A stretch of DNA of 18,431 nt from SFTJ01 sp905210415 (GCA_902476295.1 CABSDC010000046.1:1-18431); one strand, 5' to 3'. Shown: positions 1 to 9,480, numbered from the stretch's first letter. The notes: generated from the letters alone by a model not told the origin. Numbers and translations: made by a program.

Positions 1-87
1 CGGCGGCGGTTATTTATCAAATAGAGGTGAAATGTGGTTAAATTAGTGGTTCAATATTGTTTATGTGATGATTTCGTACTCATCAAA

Positions 88-118
88 TTGCTACTGAGCC
101 AAAAAATACGTAATTTTG
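88..118 (+). promoter_or_regulatory. Bacteroidota-type promoter of the BamE-like lipoprotein gene
   Basis: A -7 box TAATTTTG at 111-118 lies 20 nt after TTG at 88-90, matching the sigma-ABfr arrangement (TTTG, about 19-21 nt, TAnnTTTG). The predicted transcript start is about 20 nt before the ATG at 145. The first 87 bases of the window show nothing else I can name. Confidence 0.6.
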
Positions 119-144
119 TAGATGTATAATTTTATAATGAATTG

Positions 145-1077
145 ATGTATAAGAACAAACTATATATAACGTTGAGCCTTTGCATAAGTGTTTTTCTTTT
201 GACGGGCTGTTTCACTGGTGTGGAAGGAACTAAGAAAATCACTGATAAAGATGTGAAAAAGCTTGTGGAGGCAACTTCGCAGGAAGAAAAAGAGGCTAAT
301 TCGTTGGCTATTCCCGTGGATTCGTTTGCTAATTGGAAGGTTGGTAAGCGATTTTATGCATGCGACAATAATGTGGCGCTGATTTTTGCGCCAAGTAGCG
401 AGTATAATTCAGATACACTCAAGCTTAAAGGCGTGACATTGCGTTATATCGGTTATCATTTGGGCAGCGTGCTCGATAATCGAAAAACGGTGAATATGAA
501 TTTCACTGATGGCAAGCACAAATATGTTTACTCAACTGATAAGACCGTTGATGAGATTAAGAGCGATTATTCTATACCTTTTTTGATTGATATGGACGAA
601 GTAAACTATGTGGACGAAAAGCTTCGCGGGTGCAAATGCTATGTGAAGACGTCGATATGGTATGACTCTCAGGAACAAATGATTGCAGGCAGAAAATTTG
701 TGCCTGTAACGATTGATAGCGTACTTCCTGGCAATAAAGTTTTCCCAATAAAGGTGGTTTTTACAGATATTGAGAAGTCGAAGCAAGCGATGGTGTGGAT
801 GACAACAGGTGGAACGGTGATGAAAAACCGTTCGTTCGATGCGCTGTTTTCGTACACAGACATACGCAAACGCTACCCTGATATTGCCGACGATGTTTGG
901 GTATGTATCGTGGAAGGCAAGGTGAAAAATGGTATGACAAAAGAGGAAGTCAGATTGTCGTTTGGCAACCCTATGCGCACCAATCAGCGACCGACACACG
1001 AAGGCATAAAGGAATATTGGTATTACTCTGATGGCAAGTATCTTTATTTTGAAGATGGCGTGCTGATGATGCGATAA
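145..1077 (+). CDS. Lipoprotein with a C-terminal BamE/SmpA-like domain
   Basis: A 310-residue predicted lipoprotein. The N-terminus is a hydrophobic signal followed by the lipobox LTGC (cysteine near residue 22), so export and lipidation by signal peptidase II are expected. I do not recognise the middle (about 60-250). The last 50 residues have the pattern of the SmpA/OmlA (BamE-like) fold: GMTKEEVRLSFGNP, then aromatic strands with WYY and a closing YLYFEDGVL. Such domains occur in BamE of the outer-membrane assembly complex and in many unrelated small lipoproteins, so a role in the envelope is an inference. A TTG at 142 is in frame, but ATG 145 is the more natural start; the ATG at 137 is out of frame and stops at once. 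The next gene begins 18 nt downstream, suggesting co-transcription. Confidence 0.75.
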   Translation: MYKNKLYITLSLCISVFLLTGCFTGVEGTKKITDKDVKKLVEATSQEEKEANSLAIPVDSFANWKVGKRFYACDNNVALIFAPSSEYNSDTLKLKGVTLRYIGYHLGSVLDNRKTVNMNFTDGKHKYVYSTDKTVDEIKSDYSIPFLIDMDEVNYVDEKLRGCKCYVKTSIWYDSQEQMIAGRKFVPVTIDSVLPGNKVFPIKVVFTDIEKSKQAMVWMTTGGTVMKNRSFDALFSYTDIRKRYPDIADDVWVCIVEGKVKNGMTKEEVRLSFGNPMRTNQRPTHEGIKEYWYYSDGKYLYFEDGVLMMR

Positions 1078-1095
1078 AAAAGAAGATATTGGATT

Positions 1096-1854
1096 ATGGA
1101 ATTGGAGTTTTTAGGCACAGGCACTTCGGTTGGAGTGCCGCAAATAGGATGTAATTGTGAGGTTTGCACTTCGCATGACAAGCATGACAAGCGCTTGCGC
1201 GCGTCAGTGATTGTGCGTACGCGTGGCAAATCGATACTTATAGATTGCGGACCAGACTTTCGCACCCAGATACTCCGTGCTACAGACCACCGCTTGGATG
1301 CATTGATCATAACCCATACTCACTACGACCACACAGGCGGGATAGATGATTTGCGTCCGTATTGCCATCGCGATCCGAGATTTCCGTTGTATGCGCGTGC
1401 CGAAGTGCTGCGAGATTTGTATAGCCGAATGTCGTATAGTTTTAGCGAACATCCTTATCCGGGCGCGCCAGTATTCGACACGTATGAAATCGCCGATAAG
1501 CCATTTGATTGCCTTGGCATCAAGGTTACGCCGTTGCCAGTGTATCATGGCAAATTGCTTATAAATGGCTACCGCATTGGTGATTTGGCTTATATCACTG
1601 ATGCAAAGTATATCCCAGAGGAGACATTAGCATTGATGCGAGGAGTGAAAGTGTTGGTATTGAATGCGTTGCGATACAGCGAGCATGCGTCGCACCTCAC
1701 TGTGGATGCGGCGTTGCATATAGTGAATTTGGTGAAGCCGCAGCGCACCTATTTCACACACATGTGCCACCAGATAGGGCTTCACAATGAGGTTAATCGC
1801 CGATTGCCACACGGAGTGGAACTTGCTCATGACGGGCAGATAATAAGAGTGTAA
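1096..1854 (+). CDS. PhnP/RNase Z-type metallo-beta-lactamase-fold hydrolase
   Basis: A 252-residue cytoplasmic hydrolase of the metallo-beta-lactamase fold. The start MELEFLGTGTSVGVPQIGC and the cluster C19-x-C21-x2-C24 are typical of the PhnP-like group, in which these cysteines bind a structural zinc. The signature THTHYDH (H74, H76, D78, H79) forms the dinuclear metal site; later ligands are probably the His in VYHGK, the Asp in YITDAKY and the His pair in THMCHQIG. PhnP itself is a cyclic ribose phosphodiesterase of the C-P lyase pathway, but no phn genes are seen here, so the substrate is unknown and I assign no symbol. It follows the lipoprotein gene by 18 nt and probably shares its transcript. 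Confidence 0.88.
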   Translation: MELEFLGTGTSVGVPQIGCNCEVCTSHDKHDKRLRASVIVRTRGKSILIDCGPDFRTQILRATDHRLDALIITHTHYDHTGGIDDLRPYCHRDPRFPLYARAEVLRDLYSRMSYSFSEHPYPGAPVFDTYEIADKPFDCLGIKVTPLPVYHGKLLINGYRIGDLAYITDAKYIPEETLALMRGVKVLVLNALRYSEHASHLTVDAALHIVNLVKPQRTYFTHMCHQIGLHNEVNRRLPHGVELAHDGQIIRV

Positions 1855-1903
1855 GAGAGATATTGAAATAAACATAATTGTAAATCATAGAAAAACAGAA
1901 AGG

Positions 1904-3562
1904 ATGATTAAGAAGATTATTTACGTTGTTGTGGCATTAATGTCATATTTGTCGGCTAATGCTTTGACGTTTGAAAAAGGAGGTATCTACTATCGCAGCG
2001 TGGCTGGAGGTTGGGAAGTAACGTATAAGGGACAAGCGTGGAATGTGGTAGATGAATACCGAGGATATGTGGTAATCCCAAGTAGAGTGAAAACCTATGA
2101 TGCAGTGGGAAATGAACTTGATTTTCAAGTTGTGTCGATAGGTGAGAGCGCATTTGCAGGGTCGTCGATTACAAGAGTTTCGATACCTGCCACAGTTAAG
2201 ACTATTGGGCAAGGCGCATTTGCAAAATGCGAAAATCTTACGGAACTTGAGATTCCAAGCTCGGTGGCATCGATAGGAACTTATATCTGTGATTCTTCAA
2301 CTGCTTTGGAAAAAGTGACACTCAGTCAGCAGTTGAGTGAGATTCCCGATTGTTCTTTTTCAGGGTGTAAAAAACTGAAAGAAATCACACTTGATGGAAT
2401 AAAGAGAATTGGTGGTTATGCGTTTAGTGGTTGTGAAGGCCTCAAAATGCTCACATTGCCTGCTTCGCTGGAATATGTTGGACCATACGCGTTCCAGAGG
2501 TGTAAAAATCTGAAGACATTGAATTATAATGCCGTAAATTGCACATTTGATGCAGCTTATGGCAAACCAACGTTTGAAAACTCTGGTATAGAGCGTTTGC
2601 TTGTTGGCGATGGTGTAACAGTGATATCGAGCAATGCTTTTCAATTCTGTTCAAGTATCAAAGCTTTGCGACTGCCAGAAACATTGGTAAACATAGGAAG
2701 CCGAGCATTTGCCTATTGCACAGGATTGCGAGCAGTGGTGTTTCCTTCGTCGTTGAAATCTATAGATGCCTTGGCTTTTATGCATTGTGAGAATCTATAT
2801 TGTGTGACATCGAAGGCACTTACTCCACCGGCAGCAAATAGCAATACATTCAGTGTTATACAAGATGGCGCCGTGCTTTATGTTGATCGCAAAAGTGTAG
2901 ATTTGTATGCTAATTCATCAGGTTGGGACACATTCTATAAGATAAGAAAATGTAGCAAGAAAGATGCTTTTGTGTATGAATTAGAGGGAAATGGCGAGGG
3001 TACTGTCTCGCTGGTTGATTATGATGATTATTTGGCTGAAACCGTAGTTGTGCCTTCGAGCGTGATGGTAGATGGCCAGAATTATAAAGTGTGTTCTTTG
3101 GCGTCGCCATTTGTGGGCTGTAGCAATGTGCGTAGTCTCACGTTGCCATCGTCGTTGCAGTCAGGTGGCAGATACGACGGATTGACCAACCTTGAAGTGC
3201 TTATTTGTGAGCGCAATTATCCTCCTACAGTGGTGGAATGGGCATTTAACGACCTTCCAGAGAATTGTGTGCTACAAGTGCCAGCGGGTTGCACCTCAGT
3301 GTATGCTGCCGCAGAAGGATGGTCGAGATTCACAAAGATCTTAGGAGTGGATAATGTAAAGGCCAACAATCAAGGCATAAAGGTTACAGCCAACGGAGTT
3401 GTGGTTGAATCAGAATGCGATTGGGTGGAAATATACAGCGTTTCGGGTAAGCTTGAGAAAAAGATTAGTAATCCGGCTGCTGGCTCAGCCATTAATATAG
3501 ATAATGCTGGCGTGTATATAGTGCGAACACCAATTGCTGTGGCAAAGGTGGTGATAAGATAA
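1904..3562 (+). CDS. BspA-like leucine-rich repeat (LRR_5) surface protein with C-terminal sorting-like domain
   Basis: A 552-residue exported protein. Residues 1-21 form a signal peptide (MIKKIIYVVVALMSYLSANA). From about 75 to 310 it carries tandem Treponema/BspA-type leucine-rich repeats, visible as recurring IGxxAFxxCxxLxxLxLPxSL units. After the linker WDTFYKI (about 345) a second, shorter LRR-like block runs to about 470 (VCSLASPFVGCSNVRSLTLP). The tail from about 485 (IYSVSGKLEKK, then GVYIVRT and VAKVVIR at the end) resembles the type IX secretion (Por) C-terminal sorting fold. LRR_5 proteins often bind host or microbial surface ligands; the ligand here is unknown. Surface display is inferred. 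A hairpin at 3590-3625 probably ends transcription. Confidence 0.88.
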   Translation: MIKKIIYVVVALMSYLSANALTFEKGGIYYRSVAGGWEVTYKGQAWNVVDEYRGYVVIPSRVKTYDAVGNELDFQVVSIGESAFAGSSITRVSIPATVKTIGQGAFAKCENLTELEIPSSVASIGTYICDSSTALEKVTLSQQLSEIPDCSFSGCKKLKEITLDGIKRIGGYAFSGCEGLKMLTLPASLEYVGPYAFQRCKNLKTLNYNAVNCTFDAAYGKPTFENSGIERLLVGDGVTVISSNAFQFCSSIKALRLPETLVNIGSRAFAYCTGLRAVVFPSSLKSIDALAFMHCENLYCVTSKALTPPAANSNTFSVIQDGAVLYVDRKSVDLYANSSGWDTFYKIRKCSKKDAFVYELEGNGEGTVSLVDYDDYLAETVVVPSSVMVDGQNYKVCSLASPFVGCSNVRSLTLPSSLQSGGRYDGLTNLEVLICERNYPPTVVEWAFNDLPENCVLQVPAGCTSVYAAAEGWSRFTKILGVDNVKANNQGIKVTANGVVVESECDWVEIYSVSGKLEKKISNPAAGSAINIDNAGVYIVRTPIAVAKVVIR

Positions 3563-3589
3563 TCCGCCGGAAACTTGGAGAATAAGCGA

Positions 3590-3628
3590 GCAAGGTTGTG
3601 CGATAGTGATTTAGCACAGCCTTGCTTT
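3590..3628 (+). terminator. Probable terminator after the LRR gene
   Basis: GCAAGGTTGTGC (3590-3601) pairs with GCACAGCCTTGC (3614-3625) as a 12-bp stem with one G-U pair and a 12-nt loop, followed by a short TTT. The T-run is weak. It sits 28 nt after the LRR stop codon. Confidence 0.6.
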
Positions 3629-3649
3629 CGTTGTTTGCGCAAAATTTCG

Positions 3650-3657
3650 TAATTTTG
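3650..3657 (+). promoter_or_regulatory. -7 box of the lepA promoter
   Basis: TAATTTTG matches the Bacteroidota TAnnTTTG box and lies 54 nt before the lepA ATG. No well-spaced -33 box is clear: the TTG at 3631-3633 is 16 nt away, slightly short. Confidence 0.55.
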
Positions 3658-3711
3658 CAGTATATTGCCTTAGTGCGATTTTTTGAAACGATAAAAACAC
3701 TACAAAGATAT

Positions 3712-5499
3712 ATGAAACATATAAGAAATTTTTGCATTATCGCGCATATCGATCATGGTAAAAGTACACTTGCCGACCGTCTGCTTGAGTTCACCAAAAC
3801 GGTAGAAGCGAAAGACCTACAGGCGCAGGTGCTCGATAATATGGACCTTGAGCGAGAACGTGGTATCACAATCAAAAGTCACGCCATACAGATGAAATAC
3901 AACTATAAGGGCGAGGAATATATCCTTAACCTTATTGACACTCCGGGACACGTTGACTTCTCTTACGAGGTGTCGCGCTCTATTGCAGCGTGCGAGGGAG
4001 CATTGCTTGTGGTGGATGCCTCGCAAGGTATTCAGGCACAGACTATTTCAAACCTCTATATGGCCATCGACCACAATCTGGAGATCATACCAGTGCTCAA
4101 TAAGGTAGACCTTGACAGCGCTAATCCAGATGAAGTGGAAGACCAACTTGTGGAATTTTTGGGATGTGAGCCAGAGAGCGTGTTGCGTGCCAGCGGCAAG
4201 ACCGGTTTGGGCGTGCAAGAAGTGCTCGACGCGATAGTAGAGCGAGTGCCAGCGCCCTCAGGCGACCCAGAGGCTCCGTTGCAAGCATTGATTTTCGACT
4301 CTGTTTTCAACCCATTCCGCGGTATCATCGCATACTTTAAGATAGAAAACGGAAGAATCCGCAAAGATGACTTCGTGAAATTTGTAAACACCGAGAAGCA
4401 ATATCACGCTGATGAGATAGGCGTGCTGAAGCTCGATCTATCGCCATGCGATGAATTATCGGCAGGTAATGTGGGTTATATCATATCAGGTATCAAGACA
4501 TCGAAAGAGGTGAAGGTGGGTGATACCATCACACACGTAAATAATCCGTGCGAACGTGCCATCGAAGGATTCCAAGAAGTGAAGCCAATGGTGTTTGCCG
4601 GTGTATATCCAATCGATGCCGAGGATTTTGAAAACCTTCGTGCGTCGCTTGAAAAGCTTCAGCTCAACGATGCGTCGCTTACGTTCCAACCAGAATCGTC
4701 GGTGGCATTGGGCTTTGGTTTCCGATGCGGATTCTTGGGATTGCTCCACATGGAGATTATCCAAGAACGCTTGAGCCGCGAGTTTAATATGGACGTTATC
4801 ACCACCGTACCAAACGTATCATATTATGTATATGATAAAAAAGGCAACAAGACCGAGGTGCACAACTCAGCAGGATTGCCCGACCCAACACTGATAGAGC
4901 GTATCGAAGAGCCATATATCCGTGCCACAATCATCACCGTGACAGACTATATTGGCCCGATTATGACATTGTGCCTTGGCAAACGCGGCGAACTTGTGAA
5001 GCAGGATTTCATCACCGGCAATCGTGTGGAAATATTCTTCGATTTGCCACTCGGTGAGATTGTGATAGACTTCTACGACAAGCTGAAGAGTATCTCGAAG
5101 GGATATGCGTCGTTTGACTATTATATACACGACTTCCGCGAATCGAAGTTGGTGAAGCTCGACATTATGCTAAATGGCGAGCCTGTGGATGCGCTCAGCA
5201 CGCTCACACACTTTGATAATGCAGTGCCGTTTGGCCGCAGAATGTGTGAGAAGCTAAAGGAACTGATTCCACGCCAGCAATTCGATATCGCTGTGCAAGC
5301 CGCTATCGGTGCAAAGATTATTGCACGCGAGACCATCAAGGCAGTGCGTAAAGACGTTACTGCAAAGTGTTATGGTGGCGACGTGAGCCGTAAGCGCAAA
5401 TTGCTTGAGAAGCAAAAGGCCGGTAAGAAGCGTATGAAGCAAATCGGTACTGTGCAAGTGCCACAAAAGGCATTCTTGGCAGTATTAAAATTGGATTAA
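3712..5499 (+). CDS. lepA: Elongation factor 4 (LepA), ribosome back-translocating GTPase
   Basis: A 595-residue translational GTPase of normal LepA length. It acts on stalled ribosomes in the cytoplasm. The G motifs are intact: AHIDHGKST (11-19), the switch-I region RERGITIK, DTPGH (76-80) and NKVD (130-133). The EF-G-like domains follow, including GLGFRCGFLGLLHMEI, and the LepA-specific C-terminal domain ends with KKRMKQIGTVQVPQKAFLAVL. The reading frame is open back to 3622, but that stretch overlaps the promoter and terminator; ATG 3712 gives the standard family start MKHIRNFCIIAHIDHGKST. hflX begins 9 nt after the stop codon, so the two are probably co-transcribed. Confidence 0.98.
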   Translation: MKHIRNFCIIAHIDHGKSTLADRLLEFTKTVEAKDLQAQVLDNMDLERERGITIKSHAIQMKYNYKGEEYILNLIDTPGHVDFSYEVSRSIAACEGALLVVDASQGIQAQTISNLYMAIDHNLEIIPVLNKVDLDSANPDEVEDQLVEFLGCEPESVLRASGKTGLGVQEVLDAIVERVPAPSGDPEAPLQALIFDSVFNPFRGIIAYFKIENGRIRKDDFVKFVNTEKQYHADEIGVLKLDLSPCDELSAGNVGYIISGIKTSKEVKVGDTITHVNNPCERAIEGFQEVKPMVFAGVYPIDAEDFENLRASLEKLQLNDASLTFQPESSVALGFGFRCGFLGLLHMEIIQERLSREFNMDVITTVPNVSYYVYDKKGNKTEVHNSAGLPDPTLIERIEEPYIRATIITVTDYIGPIMTLCLGKRGELVKQDFITGNRVEIFFDLPLGEIVIDFYDKLKSISKGYASFDYYIHDFRESKLVKLDIMLNGEPVDALSTLTHFDNAVPFGRRMCEKLKELIPRQQFDIAVQAAIGAKIIARETIKAVRKDVTAKCYGGDVSRKRKLLEKQKAGKKRMKQIGTVQVPQKAFLAVLKLD

Positions 5500-5508
5500 T
5501 ATTTACAC

Positions 5509-6741
5509 ATGATAGAAGGAAAGATTGTCAGTGAAATGGAGAACGAGCGAGCAGTGCTTGTTGGCTTGATAACTCCTACACAAAACGAGGCAAAAGCTAA
5601 TGAATACCTCGACGAATTGGCGTTTCTTGCCGACACTGCAGGCGCGGTGACGGTGAAGAAATTCTTGCAGCGATGCGATGCACCAAACCGCACATCATTT
5701 GTGGGAAAGGGTAAACTCGAAGAGATTGCTAAATACATCGAAGACAATGATATAGCACTTGCCATATTTGATGATGACCTCACCACCAAGCAGGTGACGT
5801 TTATAGAAAAAGAAGTGAAGGCGAAAGTGCTCGACCGCACCTCGCTAATCCTCGACATATTTGCTGCTCGCGCCAAGACAGCCAATGCGCGCATGCAGGT
5901 GGAATTGGCACAATATCAATATCTGTTGCCTCGCCTCACTCGCATGTGGACCCACCTTGAGCGCCAACGAGGTGGTATCGGTATGCGCGGACCTGGTGAA
6001 ACGCAGATTGAGACCGACCGCCGTATAATCCTCGATAAGATATCTTTGCTTAAGGAACGCCTGCGCGACCTTGACAAGCAAAAAACCATACAGCGCAAAA
6101 ACCGCGGCAAACTCACACGCATAGCACTTGTGGGCTATACCAACGTGGGAAAATCTACGCTGATGAATCTCTTGAGCAAGAGCGATGTGTTTGCCGAAAA
6201 CAAACTGTTTGCTACGCTTGATACTACTGTGCGCAAAGTGATTATCGACAACTTGCCATTCTTGCTCACCGACACAGTGGGATTTATCCGCAAGTTGCCT
6301 ACAAAGTTGATTGAATCGTTTAAATCGACCCTCGACGAGGTGCGCGATGCCGACATTCTGGTTCATGTGGTGGATATAAGCCATCCTCAGTTTGACGAGC
6401 AGATAGAGATTGTGAACCGCACTTTACAAGAGGTGTGCGACTCGAGCAACAAGGAGATGATAATGGTGTTTAACAAAATCGACAATTTCTCGTATGTGGA
6501 AAAAGACGAGGACGACCTCACACCACGTGGCCGCGAAAACATTTCGCTCGACGAACTCAAAGCCACATGGATGGCCAAGATGAACGACAACTGCGTGTTT
6601 ATCTCGGCTAAGGAGCGCACCAATATCGAAGAACTGAAGACTATGCTCTATGAGAAAGCCAAGATTATACACATGAATCGTTTCCCATACAACGACTTCT
6701 TGTTTCAAAAATATGATGATTTGGGCGAGACCCAAGACTAA
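5509..6741 (+). CDS. hflX: Ribosome-associated GTPase HflX
   Basis: A 410-residue HflX GTPase, which splits stalled or stressed 70S ribosomes. The N-terminal HflX domain (about 15-125) includes the family segment TSFVGKGKLEEI. A linker helix bundle with GGIGMRGPGETQIETDRR leads to the G domain: GYTNVGKST (209-217), DTVGF (255-259), NKID (322-325) and SAK for G5. Between G4 and G5 there is an acidic stretch (EKDEDDLTPRGRENISLDEL) that looks like a loop expansion. The C-terminus is short. The start at ATG 5509 is 9 nt after lepA; the ATG at 5536 is an alternative. Pairing of two ribosome-rescue GTPases in one transcript is functionally coherent. Confidence 0.96.
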   Translation: MIEGKIVSEMENERAVLVGLITPTQNEAKANEYLDELAFLADTAGAVTVKKFLQRCDAPNRTSFVGKGKLEEIAKYIEDNDIALAIFDDDLTTKQVTFIEKEVKAKVLDRTSLILDIFAARAKTANARMQVELAQYQYLLPRLTRMWTHLERQRGGIGMRGPGETQIETDRRIILDKISLLKERLRDLDKQKTIQRKNRGKLTRIALVGYTNVGKSTLMNLLSKSDVFAENKLFATLDTTVRKVIIDNLPFLLTDTVGFIRKLPTKLIESFKSTLDEVRDADILVHVVDISHPQFDEQIEIVNRTLQEVCDSSNKEMIMVFNKIDNFSYVEKDEDDLTPRGRENISLDELKATWMAKMNDNCVFISAKERTNIEELKTMLYEKAKIIHMNRFPYNDFLFQKYDDLGETQD

Positions 6742-6787
6742 ACTAACTGCGATAGTAACATAAAACTAATCTAAATATTTCGTGAAA

Positions 6788-9406
6788 ATGAACAGAAAAC
6801 GATTGGGCTTTATCGCCCTATTGCTGATTGTAGCTATGAGTGCAACAGCTTCGCTTAAGGAGACTGTTGAAAAAGACTTTCAGGCTCGTGGGGCTGAAAA
6901 GTCGGTGAAGAGTATTATTGGAAATGTGGCAAAGATGAAGATGAGTGCCGACGAGCAGTTGGCAATGAGATTTCTATATTCATATATGCCATTGCCCGAT
7001 ATGACCGATTATTCGGTGGATTTCTATAAAATGAATGTTGACTATGCTTTGCGCGCACGCAAGGAGATGGCGTGGGGCAATCAGGTGCCAGATAGAGAAT
7101 TCTATCACTTTGTGTTGCCAGTGCGCATCAACAACGAGAACCTCGACGAAAGCCGCCGTGTGTTCTTCGAAGAACTCAAGCAAAGAGTGAAGGGCATGTC
7201 GATGCGCGACGCTGCTCTTGAGGTGAATCACTGGTGCCATGAGAAGGTGACATATCGCCCAAGCGATTCGCGCACCAGCTCGCCATTGGCATCAATTAAG
7301 ACAGCATTTGGCCGCTGCGGTGAGGAATCAACATTCGGTGTGGCAGCAATGCGCGCCATAGGTATTCCCGCACGTCAAGTTTACACTCCACGTTGGGCAC
7401 ATACCGACGACAACCACGCGTGGGTGGAAGTGTGGATTGACGGCAAGTGGCAATTCCTCGGTGCATGCGAACCAGAACCAGTGCTCAATCTTGGATGGTT
7501 TAACGCGCCAGCTTCGCGAGGCATGATGATGCACACCAAGGTGTTTGGTCATTACGAAGGCCCAGAAGACGTGATGAGCAAAAACAATTGCTTCACAGAG
7601 ATCAACGTCACCGAAAACTATGCCCCTACTGCAAAGACCGTTGTTAAGGTGGTAGACGAAAATGGCGCTCCAGTATCTGCACAAGTAGATTTCAAGGTAT
7701 ACAACTATTCAGAACTCTACACCGTATGCCGTAAGAAAAGCGATGCAAATGGTTTTACCTACGTCACTAGCGGTCTTGGCGACTTGGTGGCTTGGGCATC
7801 TAAGGACAATCGATTTGGATTTGAGAAATGTTCGGTAGGTAAGCAAGACACAGTGACCGTGACACTTGACAAAACCGTTGGATATGTTGGCGTAGCCGAC
7901 CTCGATTTGGTGCCACCAGTAGAGCGCAACACAGTGCCACCATTGACAAAGGAGCAAATCGAAAACAATCAGAAGCGCTTTGTGCACGAAGACTCTATCC
8001 GTGCAGCCTACGAAGCCACATTTGTGAGCGAAGCAAAGGCGCAAGAATTGGCTAAGACATGGGGCTTGCCAGCCGACAAGGTGGTGCATTTCCTCATTGG
8101 TTCGCGTGGCAATTACGACACTTTGATTAAGTTTATCGGCGAAGCTAAGGACAAAGCTCGTGCTTTGAATCTGCTTGGAGTGATAAGCGACAAAGACCTT
8201 CGCGACGTGTCGCTCGCAGTGCTTAACGACCATTTCTACAACACTCCAGACCTCGGTGACGATTCACAATTCTACTTTGAGAACGTGATGAATCCTCGCA
8301 TCGACAACGAGATGATTGAGCCATATAAGGCATATTTGCAAAAGGCATTCACTAAACTCGATTGCAAGGCATTTAAGGCCGACCCATATAAGTGGGCTGA
8401 TTGGGTGAAGAAAAACATCACATTGGTTAAGGGCTGGAATCCTCAAAATCTGCGAATGATGCCTACAAAGGTGTGGAAATATAGATGCAGCGATGTCGAC
8501 AGCCGTGATATGTTCTTCGTGGCAGGTGCTCGTGCTATGGGCATATATGCTCGCAAGGACATTGTGACAGGCAAGGTGCAATGGGCTACTGCAAAGGGCG
8601 ACTGGCACGATGTGCAATTTGAAGTGGCAGAGCAGGTGAATAGCGCGCAAGGTACACTCTTGACCGACTATGTGAAATCTGGTCGCATGGAAGATCCTAA
8701 ATACTACTTCCACTTCACCATCTCTAAGATAGAAAATGGCAAACCGGTGCTTCTCAACTATCCAGAGGAAGGCTACGAAAAGATTTTGAAGAATGGTACA
8801 AAACTCGATGAGGGCAGCTATGTGCTCACATCAGGCACACGCCTCGGCGATGGTAGCGTATTGGCACGTCTTAATTTCTTCAACATCGATACCGACAAGA
8901 CTACTAAGACCGATCTCACTTATCGCACATCAGACACCGAGGTGCAAGTGATAGGCAATTTTAATAGCGAAGACAAATATTATGATTTCGCTACCAAGTC
9001 GGAGAAATCACTGCTTTCTACCACAGGTCGTGGATATTATATCATAGGTCTTATCAATCCTAACCACGAGCCAACCAATCACGCATTGCACGATATCGAG
9101 ACATACGCGGCAGAATATGAGAAGTGGGGTCAGAAGATAGTCCTTCTCTTTGCCGACGAAGATGCTTCGAAGCGCCATAAATGGGCAGAGTTTAAGAAAT
9201 TGCCAAACAATGTGGAGTATGGTGCTGACTTGAACGGTGCAATCGCTGCGGAGATTAAGGCTGCGCTCAATCTTGAGTCAGACAACCGACCAATCTTCTT
9301 GATTGCCGATACATTCAATCGCGTATTGTTTGTTTCGCAAGGTTACACTATCGGTCTTGGCGAACAAATGATAAAGGTGATAGACAAGCTCAACGAAAAG
9401 AAGTAA
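6788..9406 (+). CDS. Secreted transglutaminase-like protein with a degenerate second core and a C-terminal thioredoxin-like domain
   Basis: An 872-residue exported protein; residues 1-20 form a signal peptide (MNRKRLGFIALLLIVAMSAT). A papain-like transglutaminase core at about 145-235 has Cys177 (GRCGEES) and His210 (NHAWVEVW); the third catalytic residue, normally Asp, is not in its usual place, where the sequence reads GACEPE. Residues about 285-370 resemble a beta-sandwich (VVDENGAPVSAQVDFKVYN). Residues about 540-620 repeat the core pattern weakly (C567, AGARAMGIYAR, H607). The end (about 720-872) looks like a thioredoxin fold without CxxC. Such proteins may be proteases or hydrolases rather than cross-linkers; the substrate is unknown. 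ATG 6788 is preferred over the in-frame GTG 6782. A strong terminator follows. Confidence 0.85.
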   Translation: MNRKRLGFIALLLIVAMSATASLKETVEKDFQARGAEKSVKSIIGNVAKMKMSADEQLAMRFLYSYMPLPDMTDYSVDFYKMNVDYALRARKEMAWGNQVPDREFYHFVLPVRINNENLDESRRVFFEELKQRVKGMSMRDAALEVNHWCHEKVTYRPSDSRTSSPLASIKTAFGRCGEESTFGVAAMRAIGIPARQVYTPRWAHTDDNHAWVEVWIDGKWQFLGACEPEPVLNLGWFNAPASRGMMMHTKVFGHYEGPEDVMSKNNCFTEINVTENYAPTAKTVVKVVDENGAPVSAQVDFKVYNYSELYTVCRKKSDANGFTYVTSGLGDLVAWASKDNRFGFEKCSVGKQDTVTVTLDKTVGYVGVADLDLVPPVERNTVPPLTKEQIENNQKRFVHEDSIRAAYEATFVSEAKAQELAKTWGLPADKVVHFLIGSRGNYDTLIKFIGEAKDKARALNLLGVISDKDLRDVSLAVLNDHFYNTPDLGDDSQFYFENVMNPRIDNEMIEPYKAYLQKAFTKLDCKAFKADPYKWADWVKKNITLVKGWNPQNLRMMPTKVWKYRCSDVDSRDMFFVAGARAMGIYARKDIVTGKVQWATAKGDWHDVQFEVAEQVNSAQGTLLTDYVKSGRMEDPKYYFHFTISKIENGKPVLLNYPEEGYEKILKNGTKLDEGSYVLTSGTRLGDGSVLARLNFFNIDTDKTTKTDLTYRTSDTEVQVIGNFNSEDKYYDFATKSEKSLLSTTGRGYYIIGLINPNHEPTNHALHDIETYAAEYEKWGQKIVLLFADEDASKRHKWAEFKKLPNNVEYGADLNGAIAAEIKAALNLESDNRPIFLIADTFNRVLFVSQGYTIGLGEQMIKVIDKLNEKK

Positions 9407-9446
9407 AAAACTTGCTCCGTAGCAAATACGGTGATAAATATAAGAG

Positions 9447-9480
9447 ATAGAGGTGCGGCGCAAATCCGCATCTCTATTTT
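9447..9480 (+). terminator. Rho-independent terminator after the transglutaminase-like gene
   Basis: ATAGAGGTGCGG (9447-9458) pairs with CCGCATCTCTAT (9466-9477), a 12-bp stem with one G-U pair and a 7-nt loop, followed by TTTT up to 9480. Confidence 0.85.

Noticed and set aside
3622..3711. Longer LepA start at 3622
   Set aside because: It runs through a terminator arm and the -7 box; the family start matches ATG 3712.
9406..9430. Small hairpins TTGCT-CCGT-AGCAA and CCGTA-GCAAA-TACGG after the transglutaminase-like gene
   Set aside because: Both stems are only 5 bp and overlap; the strong terminator at 9447-9480 explains the end.
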